NCBI GenBank assembly: GCA_020637295.1
Contig: JACJWF010000013.1
Span: 54,395 to 118,394, forward strand
Length of the DNA: 64,000 nt
DNA from: Acidimicrobiaceae bacterium
GTDB lineage: Bacteria > Actinomycetota > Acidimicrobiia > Acidimicrobiales > Ilumatobacteraceae
Reading direction: 5' to 3'
This document shows positions 35,923 through 45,527 of this stretch, in pieces; position 1 is the first letter of the stretch; each line of letters starts with the position of its first letter. The notes under the pieces were generated by a model. The model had not been told where the DNA came from and made no database searches. It saw only the letters and a program-made list of their open reading frames with translations. Both the position numbers and the translations under genes were made by a program.

Positions 35923-37541
35923 GCGGTGAGCTCGCGCCCTTCGTACTCGCCCGCTTCCCATGCCGAGCGGATGGCGAACTTCTGCACCTTGCCCGACCCG
36001 GTGAGCGGGAAGGCGTCCACGGAGAACCAGCGGGTGGGTGTCTTCTGCGGGGACAGTTCGCTGCGCAGGTGGCTGCGGAGTTCGTTGACCGAGGGCCGCT
36101 CGGCACCGTCGAGGAAGCGGACGAAGGCGGCCACCACCTCACCCCACCGCTCGTCCGGCAGGCCGACCACGGCCACCTCGGCCACGGCCGGGTGGCGCAT
36201 CAGCACCTCCTCGATCTCCACGGGGAACAGGTTCTCGCCGCCACGGATGATCATGTCCTTCAGCCGGCCGACGATCCGGCAGTAGCCGCGCTCGTCCATG
36301 GTGGCCAGGTCGCCCGTGCGCACCCAGCCGTCCACCAACGTCTCGCCGGTCTCCCTCGGCTTCTCGAAGTACTCGATCATCGTGAAGTAGCCGCGGGCCC
36401 ACAGCTCGCCCTGCTCCCCCACCGGCATGGTCTCCAGCGTGACCGGGTCGACGATCTTCACCTCGGTGTGCGGCACCGGCGGGCCCACGGTGAGCCCCTT
36501 GTCCTCCGGAGTGTCGGACGGGAACGTGTTGGTGAGGACCGGGGAGCACTCCGTCTGCCCGTAGACGATCGTGAAGTCCACGCCGAGCGTGGCTTCGATC
36601 TTGCGGACGAGCGCCTCGGGCACCTGCGCACCACCGGACACCACGGCCGTCCACGACGACAGGTCGCGGGTGGCGAAGTCCGGGTGCTCCATCGCGGCGA
36701 TCAGCATGGTGGGGACGGCACCGGCCATCTGGCCGCGCTCACGCTCCAGCAGTTCGAGGAACAGGCCGGGCTCGAACATCGGCATCAGCACCATCGTGGC
36801 CCTGCGGTCCAGTGAACCGAGCACGGCCATCACGCAGCCGCCGGTGTGGAACAGGGGCATCGGGCAGATCCACGACGCGCCGTCCGGCACCTCCACCCGG
36901 TCGGCCCAGACCATGGCGTTGTTGACCACGCCACGGTGGCGCAGCACGACGCCCTTCGGGAAGCCGGTGGTGCCGCTGGTGTACTGCACCTGCACCGGGT
37001 CATCCGGCTGCACGGTGGGCAGGGCGTGGGTGCCGGCCGCTGCCATCAGGTCGCCCAACTGGTCGAGGCGGAGGATGTGGCGCAGGTCGGGCAGGTCGAC
37101 CTGGATCGCTTCCGCCACCGCGGCCAGCGGGTTGCCGCGCACCTCGGGCACCACGAACACACCACTGGAGCGGGACTGCCCGAGCACATAGGCCGCCTCG
37201 TTGCGCTGCAGGCTGGGATTGAGGGTGACCAGGGTGATGCCGGCCAGGGCCGCGCCGTACTCGAGGATCACCCACTCGGGCAGGTTGTGCGCCCACACGC
37301 CGACTCGTTCGCCCGGCGTGAAGTGGTCCAGCAGCATGTGAGCGCAGCGCTCGGCGTCGGCCAGCAGTTCGGCGTACGTCCACCGCCGGCCGCCACCGTG
37401 AATGCCCTCCACCATCGCGGTGCGATCCGGCACTTCCGCAGCCACCTGGCGCAGGCGCTCGCCGACGGTGATGTCCGGCCGCAGCGGCGGCCCCGACCCG
37501 TCGGGTACGTAGTGGGAGATGGTCAGCGGCGTGGTCCCCAT
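35919..37541 (-). CDS. AMP-dependent acyl-CoA synthetase/ligase
   Basis: A 540-residue ANL-superfamily enzyme activating a carboxylic acid with ATP and then joining it to CoA. The P-loop is YTSGTTGFPKGVVL; other core motifs are VYGQTECSPVL, GWVRTGDLATMDERGYCRIVGR, and the C-terminal catalytic lysine in LTGSGKVQKFAIR. Medium- or long-chain fatty acids are typical for relatives, but the substrate is not determined. It lies 15 bases downstream of the threonine-synthase-like gene and overlaps the DUF1992 gene. Confidence 0.9.
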   Translation of the reverse strand: MGTTPLTISHYVPDGSGPPLRPDITVGERLRQVAAEVPDRTAMVEGIHGGGRRWTYAELLADAERCAHMLLDHFTPGERVGVWAHNLPEWVILEYGAALAGITLVTLNPSLQRNEAAYVLGQSRSSGVFVVPEVRGNPLAAVAEAIQVDLPDLRHILRLDQLGDLMAAAGTHALPTVQPDDPVQVQYTSGTTGFPKGVVLRHRGVVNNAMVWADRVEVPDGASWICPMPLFHTGGCVMAVLGSLDRRATMVLMPMFEPGLFLELLERERGQMAGAVPTMLIAAMEHPDFATRDLSSWTAVVSGGAQVPEALVRKIEATLGVDFTIVYGQTECSPVLTNTFPSDTPEDKGLTVGPPVPHTEVKIVDPVTLETMPVGEQGELWARGYFTMIEYFEKPRETGETLVDGWVRTGDLATMDERGYCRIVGRLKDMIIRGGENLFPVEIEEVLMRHPAVAEVAVVGLPDERWGEVVAAFVRFLDGAERPSVNELRSHLRSELSPQKTPTRWFSVDAFPLTGSGKVQKFAIRSAWEAGEYEGRELTA

Positions 37542-37556
37542 CGCCCCAGTCTTGCG

Positions 37557-38888
<1,332 letters not shown>

Positions 38889-38901
38889 GACGGCGTTCCG
38901 T

Positions 38902-40446
<1,545 letters not shown>

Positions 40447-40782
40447 GGTTGACATTCTGGCAGTGGTGCGGAGGTGCGACGGCACGCAACGCATCGCGTC
40501 GGGTAGAGCCGCACGCTGGGGCGGAGGCCGACGGACTCCCTCCGTCGAAGGCATCGATCCGCTCTGCGCTGGGGCTATGTGCACCCGCAGCCGCGATCGG
40601 AAGTGTGCAGATGTCGGATCCTTGCGCCCCTGAGCTGGCAGCAGACCTCTCTGTGATACCCCCCGAGTACTGTCCAACTTGGGATCGTGCGGATGTCACC
40701 GCACCAGTCGAAGACTTCCAACGACGTCCCGTCTCATCTCAGACGTGGCGTCGTGTACCATCCACGATAGGAGGTACGGCAG
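40447..40782. other. intergenic gap at the edge of the restriction-like island
   Basis: No convincing gene lies in these 336 bases; the reading frames present have no recognisable protein features. A perfect 7-bp hairpin CGACGGA / TCCGTCG with a 5-base loop is at 40529-40547. From about 40600 the base composition turns less GC-rich, continuing into hsdM, which may mark the left edge of acquired DNA. Just before hsdM there is a TACCAT -10-like hexamer (near 40758-40763) and AGGAGG 8 bases before the ATG. No target-site duplication or terminal repeat was noticed. Confidence 0.5.
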
Positions 40783-42093
40783 ATGCTGACAGGGCGGATA
40801 CGGGCCGATGTCGATCAGGTCTGGGACAGGATCTGGTCGAGCGGAGTGAGCAACCCACTCACCTGTGTGGAGTACATCGCTGTCATCCTCGCAGCTACTC
40901 GGTCACCCGAGGGAGAGCGCTTGGAGCGAGCACTAGGGCAAGGGGATGTTGACGGCGTCGCAGCATCGCTGGAGCGCGTGCACGACAGCACCGGGCTTGG
41001 ATCGAGGGCGCTCACCGATGAGCACTCGCCCTGGAGGGACCTGTCCACGGTGCAAGCCAGCTACGAGGTGCTTCGTGACCTGCACGTGACGGACCGGAAC
41101 CATGATCTCGTGGGCGACATCTTCGAGTATGTGCTGTCCAAGCTGTCCACGGCTGGCCAGTTCGGGCAGTTCAGGACCCCGAGGCACATCATCCGCTTCA
41201 TTGTGGATGCCGTAGATCCACGCCCGGGCGAGACGATCTTGGACCCTGCATGTGGGACTGGTGGCTTTCTCATCGCTGCTGCAGAGCACCTGTCCCGGTG
41301 GCGGACCTCCCCCGAGACGCGCTACATCGGCCAAGAGGTCGACACGACCGTGGGGCGCCTTGCGAAGAGCAACCTCTATCTGCATGACGTGCCGAACTCC
41401 GTGGTGCAAGTGGGTGACAGTCTCGGCGATACGACGACGCGTGCCGATGTTGTGCTCGCCAACCCGCCGTTCGCGGGAATGGTGTCCGCCGACCGCGTAG
41501 CTAGCTACCGATGCGGATCCTCTCGAACGGAGATGCTCTTTCTTGAACACATGATGTCCGCTCTGAAGGAGGGCGGTCGAGCCGGTGTGGTCGTGCCCTT
41601 TGGTGTTCTGACGAGCACGAACGCATCAGCCGTATACATCCGCCGTTCGATGGTGGAGGATCATGGGCTGACCGCCGTGGTCGAGCTACCTCCCGGCGTA
41701 TTCCGCCCGTATACGGACGTCAGGACTGCCCTCCTCTTCTGGACTGGTCATGCGGTGACACAGGACATCCTGTTCGCCCGAGCGACTTCCGACGGATACA
41801 CGCTCGACGACCGCCGAACAGAGTGCACCCTGAATGACATTCCCATGATCCTTGAGGTCCTGCGAGGCAGCACACCACCGGATGGTCGCCTGGCCGTCGC
41901 CAGACCAGCCTCCTCGCTTGAACGGGATCGGTACATCCTCAACCCATCGCGGTACCTGGAGTCATCCGTGGAGCGCTCGCCGGTTGGCGACACCCGCGAG
42001 TTCGCTGCAGTAATCGACGACATCACCGACCGCTTGCACGAGATCACCCAGCTCGTCACCACACTGCGAAAGGCCGATTCAGATGAGCATTAG
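40783..42093 (+). CDS. hsdM: type I-like N-6 adenine DNA methyltransferase (HsdM)
   Basis: A 436-residue gamma-class N6-adenine methylase. After an N-terminal helical domain, QFGQFRTPRHIIRFIV leads into the SAM-binding motif I LDPACGTGGF (153-162) and the catalytic NPPF (227-230). Also present are TEMLFLEHMM and GRAGVVVPFGVL. It is shorter than EcoKI-type HsdM (about 530). An AGGAGG ribosome binding site 8 bases upstream contrasts with the leaderless neighbours. The gene looks less GC-rich than its flanks and has many A/T-ending codons, suggesting horizontal acquisition. Its 3' end overlaps hsdS by 11 bases. No HsdR helicase-nuclease gene is nearby. Confidence 0.9.
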   Translation: MLTGRIRADVDQVWDRIWSSGVSNPLTCVEYIAVILAATRSPEGERLERALGQGDVDGVAASLERVHDSTGLGSRALTDEHSPWRDLSTVQASYEVLRDLHVTDRNHDLVGDIFEYVLSKLSTAGQFGQFRTPRHIIRFIVDAVDPRPGETILDPACGTGGFLIAAAEHLSRWRTSPETRYIGQEVDTTVGRLAKSNLYLHDVPNSVVQVGDSLGDTTTRADVVLANPPFAGMVSADRVASYRCGSSRTEMLFLEHMMSALKEGGRAGVVVPFGVLTSTNASAVYIRRSMVEDHGLTAVVELPPGVFRPYTDVRTALLFWTGHAVTQDILFARATSDGYTLDDRRTECTLNDIPMILEVLRGSTPPDGRLAVARPASSLERDRYILNPSRYLESSVERSPVGDTREFAAVIDDITDRLHEITQLVTTLRKADSDEH

Positions 42094-42667
42094 CCAACCT
42101 GGGACTAGAACGCTCACAGAACTGGTGGAGATCAGGCGTTCAACCCTGAAGCCTGAGCAGATCCCCGACGACGCGAGGTATGTGGGCCTGGAGCACATCG
42201 AGTCCGGGACCGGAACGCTCACGTCGGAGCTGGCATCCGCCGCGAACCTCAGATCCGCGAAGAACCGGTTTGAGACTGGCGACGTTCTCTTCGGCAAGCT
42301 CCGCCCGAACCTCCGCAAGGCCGCCGTTGCACCGTTTAGCGGGGTGTGCAGCACCGACATTCTCGTGCTGAGGCCGCTCATACCGGGCCTCGCTCACCTC
42401 ATCGCCTTGCAGCTCAGAAGTGCGGCGATGCTCCCCACCTATGAGCGACTGGTCGCTGGGGCGAACCTGCCTCGACTCAGTGCACGAGACCTGTCCAGCA
42501 TGGAGGTGTGGGTCCCCGACCCATTGGCGACGGAACGACTCGAGGCACGCGCCCAGACGGTTTCCGCCTTGCGCAGCGCCGTTCGCCAACTCGCCCGAGA
42601 TGTCGATGAACTGGAGTCGACACTTGCAGCTCGCCTGAGTCAGGGGATACGCCTGAGCGTGTCCTGA
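42083..42667 (+). CDS. hsdS: half-size type I specificity subunit (HsdS)
   Basis: A 194-residue protein corresponding to one target-recognition domain plus one helical spacer of a normal HsdS (about 400-460 residues). Recognisable parts are YVGLEHIESGTG, FETGDVLFGKLRPNLRKAA with the usual GD-hydrophobic-hydrophobic pattern, LVAGANLPRLSARDLSSMEVWVP, and a C-terminal coiled coil (about 148-190, LEARAQTVSALRSAVRQLA). Half-S proteins typically dimerise and recognise a split palindrome. It overlaps hsdM by 11 bases and the convergent nuclease-like gene by 28 bases. Confidence 0.85.
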   Translation: MSISQPGTRTLTELVEIRRSTLKPEQIPDDARYVGLEHIESGTGTLTSELASAANLRSAKNRFETGDVLFGKLRPNLRKAAVAPFSGVCSTDILVLRPLIPGLAHLIALQLRSAAMLPTYERLVAGANLPRLSARDLSSMEVWVPDPLATERLEARAQTVSALRSAVRQLARDVDELESTLAARLSQGIRLSVS

Positions 42668-43539
42668 TAGTTGGGGACCGTGGCCAACTCCTCACGAATC
42701 GCGGCGATGCCCATGTCACCCGCGGACTTGCCAGTAAGCGTCACGTACGCGTCGCGCCATTCCGACGTGACAAACGCGTTGACCTCCTCTGAAGCCAGGT
42801 TGCGGTGAATGAAGGAGATGAACTGGTGGGCCACTTCGTCTTCGCGCCGAATCTTCCTCAGCCTCTGTCTCGCCGACGCACCAGCGCACTTGAGCATACG
42901 TACGAGGCCGCCGAAGTTGGCGGCGTAGGAAGCGCCCGTCCCCCTGCAGGCCTCAGGGCCGGTCCTACGTTCCCTCACGCCGCTCGCATTGATGGGCTCG
43001 CCGATGTGAGGACACGCCTCGCCTGGATGATCTGGACACTCGCCGTCCTTGACGAACCACCCGCCCCGTTCGATATGGAGAGCGTCCCTCAACTCCGCCA
43101 CTCGCCTGGCGTTGCCAACGAAGTAGTCAGTGACGACCGGACAGAACCTCCCGCTGCCCAGCTCAGCCCAGCGCCAAAGAAGAACAAGAAGGAGGTCGTT
43201 CTCGCCAATGCTCTGGACACGCTCGTCGAAGTGCCCCTTGCTCTCGTCAGCCCCGACATTCATCGACTTTGCCTCGATTCGAAGCAACTCACCCTCACGT
43301 GTCTCTGGAGTCCAAGGAGCCGCGGCTTCGACGCACGCGAAGTCGTTGTACTGATTGTCCGCCAGCCACGCGATCTCGACGTCATGTGGCGCTAGTTGAG
43401 CGCCACAGTAGAAGCCCCATAGGCCTTCAAGAAGAAGCCCAAGGCCACTACCCATTCGACCACCCCTCGTGACGAAGACCTTTGCCGCCAGTTCATTGAT
43501 CTGCCCGACGGCATGAGGCGTGCCCTCCACTACAAGCAC
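42640..43539 (-). CDS. putative PD-(D/E)XK-type nuclease of the methylase island
   Basis: A 299-residue soluble protein, not recognised as a named family. Residues 61-91 give the pattern expected of a PD-(D/E)XK core: D66 in DNQYNDFACVEA, then E89-x-K91 in LLRIEAKSMN, with a possible helical E38 in GLLLEGLWGF. A cysteine cluster GECPDHPGEACPH (167-178) could bind zinc. The C-terminal about 80 residues are helical and charged. The GTG start is supported by AGGAGG 5 bases upstream. It looks less GC-rich, like hsdM and hsdS, and converges on hsdS with a 28-base overlap. It may be the restriction partner of the methylase; an alternative is an unrelated defence or DNA-repair protein. Confidence 0.6.
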   Translation of the reverse strand: MLVVEGTPHAVGQINELAAKVFVTRGGRMGSGLGLLLEGLWGFYCGAQLAPHDVEIAWLADNQYNDFACVEAAAPWTPETREGELLRIEAKSMNVGADESKGHFDERVQSIGENDLLLVLLWRWAELGSGRFCPVVTDYFVGNARRVAELRDALHIERGGWFVKDGECPDHPGEACPHIGEPINASGVRERRTGPEACRGTGASYAANFGGLVRMLKCAGASARQRLRKIRREDEVAHQFISFIHRNLASEEVNAFVTSEWRDAYVTLTGKSAGDMGIAAIREELATVPNYQDTLRRIP

Positions 43540-43724
43540 CTGAGCCTCCTGTGCACGATTACCGTCAACTCCGCCCACGGAGTGCCCTTGAGATGTCGCG
43601 CCCGGCTGGTTTCCGTTCACGGCACGCAACCGTAGACCGCAGCGGCCGCCGCGCGGATCACCCGACCGGCGCCACGGACCGAGTCCCCGCTCAACCCGAC
43701 GGCCGGTTCGCGCGTGACCGCCAT

Positions 43725-43757
43725 TTTCCCAACCCCTCCTTGGGAAATGGGTAGGCT
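43725..43757 (+). promoter_or_regulatory. palindromic operator over the promoter of the SufR-like regulator
   Basis: A perfect inverted repeat TTTCCCAA (43725-43732) and TTGGGAAA (43740-43747) has a 7-base spacer. It sits where the -35 would be for the -10 hexamer TAGGCT (43752-43757), which is 7 bases before the ATG at 43765. A dimeric regulator bound here would block the promoter, so autorepression by the gene product is the simple reading. The half-sites differ from the cyanobacterial SufR site I remember. Confidence 0.65.
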
Positions 43758-43764
43758 CGTGTTC

Positions 43765-44403
43765 ATGCCCGTCGCCGACCTCTCGGGCGCCAAGCGGCGC
43801 ATCATCGAGCGGTTGAAGCGCGCCGACACGGCCACCGCGCCGGAGCTTGCCACCGAGTTCGGGCTCACCGATACCGCCATCCGCCAGCACCTGGAGGCCC
43901 TGGAGGCCGCGGAACTGGTGGAGCGTTCCGTCGCCCCGGCCGTGGGTCGGGGGCGCCCACCGGTGCACTGGCGCCTCACCGAGGCCGCCACCCCGCTGTT
44001 CGCCGATCGTCACGCCGATCTCACGGTGGACCTCATCGAGTCCATCCGCGCCGCACTCGGCCACGAGGCGCTGGACCGCGTGGTGCGGGCCCGGGCGGAG
44101 CGCCAGGTGGCCCACTACCGGGCCGCACTGGACGGCACGCCCGGCGGGGCGGACCGTGTGCGGCGCCTGGCCGAACTGCGCAACGCCGAGGGCTATCTGG
44201 CCGAGGCCGTGGACGGCGACGGCCACATGGACCTGGTGGAGCACCACTGCCCCATCCGTGGCGCGGCGGACACGTGCGGCACCCTGTGCGATGCCGAGCT
44301 GACCCTGTTCGAGCAGGCGCTGGGCCCCGACGCCGACGTCGAGCGCCACCAGCACCTGCTGGACGGCGGCCAGCGCTGCACCTACCGGGTCACCTTCCGC
44401 TGA
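43765..44403 (+). CDS. winged-helix transcriptional regulator, SufR/ArsR-like with C-terminal cysteines
   Basis: A 212-residue regulator. The N-terminal winged helix has GAKRRIIERLKRADTATAPELA and the recognition region LTDTAIRQHLEALEAAELVER. The C-terminal half matches the SufR-type Fe-S module: VEHHCPIRGAADTCGTLCDAEL and, near the end, GGQRCTYRVTF, giving four cysteines of which three align with cluster ligands I recall. SufR homologues sense iron-sulfur cluster status and control suf genes; no suf operon is nearby, though feoAB and a NifU-like gene are 7 kb away. It starts leaderless behind a palindromic operator. Its stop overlaps the convergent surface-protein gene by 14 bases. Confidence 0.8.
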   Translation: MPVADLSGAKRRIIERLKRADTATAPELATEFGLTDTAIRQHLEALEAAELVERSVAPAVGRGRPPVHWRLTEAATPLFADRHADLTVDLIESIRAALGHEALDRVVRARAERQVAHYRAALDGTPGGADRVRRLAELRNAEGYLAEAVDGDGHMDLVEHHCPIRGAADTCGTLCDAELTLFEQALGPDADVERHQHLLDGGQRCTYRVTFR

Positions 44404-45412
44404 GCCGGGCCGCGCTGCGCCGACCCCAGGCCAGCCAGCGCAGCACACCCACCCCGCCGAGGATCAGCAGCAGCGCCGTCCACGCCAGCAGGGGCGACGA
44501 CGAGCCGGTGGCGGGCAGGCCCCGAGGGGTGGTCGCTCCCCCGGAGCCCGCCCCACCGGACCCGTCCGTCGCCGGCGGATCGGTCGCCGGCGGGTCCGTG
44601 ACCGGGGGGTCCGTCACGGGCACGGCCTCACCACAGATCAGCGTGAAGCTGTACGGATTCGTCGAGCCGAGGGTGTTGTTGGCGATGGAGATCTGGAACG
44701 TGCCGGTGACGGGGGTGCCGCTGCTGGAGATGGTCGTGGAGCAGCGGATGTTGAAGTACATCGACATGCCGCCAACGGCGACCACGTCGTCGATCACGTA
44801 CCCGCCGATCGACGGCCCCGCCGGGGTGAGGGCGGGGGTCGACAGGGTCAGCGGCGCATCGCCGCCCTCGTCGTTGTAGATGCGGATGGAGCGGATGCCG
44901 CCGGCCGGGATGACGAGCGTGCCACCGTCGGCGAGGGCCGCCGAGTCGCCGGTGTTCACCAGGCGCATGGTCGGCGCCGTGCCCGAGGCGTTGACGGTGC
45001 AGCTGACGGCAACCGTGAACGGGCTCTCGTCCGGGTCGTCGCTGACGATCACCACGTCGCCCGAGTAGCTGCCCTGCGCCACGGCGTCGCAGCGCAGGTT
45101 GAGGCCGTGCGCTGCCCCGCCCACGATCGTCGCCGGCGGCGCCTGGGTGATGGTGAAGCCTGGCGGCGCCGTCACCGACGAGATGTGCAGGTCGTCGGTG
45201 CCCGACGTGTTGCCGACCACGAAGTACTGGATGAACGAGGCACCGACCACGGTCTGGCCCATGGCGAAGGAGCCGCCGTCGGGGATGTCCACCCCGGACA
45301 CGTCGCCGCGGTGCACCTCGATGTCCGGCGGGGGCGCGGCCGCCGCTCGGCCGCCGAGCAGACCAACCGAACCGCACACAAGGAGGGGAACCAACCACAG
45401 ATGTCGACGCAT
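44390..45412 (-). CDS. LPxTG-anchored surface protein
   Basis: A 340-residue secreted protein with signal peptide MRRHLWLVPLLVCGSVGLLGG. The mature part has two or three beta-rich modules (SGTDDLHISSVTAPPGFTIT, SDDPDESPFTVAVSCTVNAS) resembling choice-of-anchor/ASPM-like Ig modules with paired cysteines. A VTDPP/ATDPP repeat (about 270-288) forms a wall-spanning stalk. Then come LPATG (299-303), a hydrophobic helix and a positive tail WGRRSAARLSGR, the complete sortase sorting signal. A sortase gene lies 16 kb away at 61419-63122 and could be its anchoring enzyme. The ligand or role is unknown. Confidence 0.85.
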   Translation of the reverse strand: MRRHLWLVPLLVCGSVGLLGGRAAAAPPPDIEVHRGDVSGVDIPDGGSFAMGQTVVGASFIQYFVVGNTSGTDDLHISSVTAPPGFTITQAPPATIVGGAAHGLNLRCDAVAQGSYSGDVVIVSDDPDESPFTVAVSCTVNASGTAPTMRLVNTGDSAALADGGTLVIPAGGIRSIRIYNDEGGDAPLTLSTPALTPAGPSIGGYVIDDVVAVGGMSMYFNIRCSTTISSSGTPVTGTFQISIANNTLGSTNPYSFTLICGEAVPVTDPPVTDPPATDPPATDGSGGAGSGGATTPRGLPATGSSSPLLAWTALLLILGGVGVLRWLAWGRRSAARLSGR

Positions 45413-45527
45413 GCACCGATCATCGGGCCGCCATCGCGGGCGGGCATGAGCACCGTCTACTCAGTCCGCCCGGGTGAGTACCCAGCCCGGAGGCGAGCGC
45501 TGGGGTCGCTCCACTAACGTCGCCGGC

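Noticed and set aside
40447..40782. Small open frames before hsdM
   Set aside because: Short, without start signals, and with no protein-like composition; the only clear element is a 7-bp hairpin.
43540..44448. 303-codon upstream extension of the putative island nuclease
   Set aside because: It would run antisense through the SufR-like gene and its operator. The strong AGGAGG before GTG 43539 supports the shorter protein.
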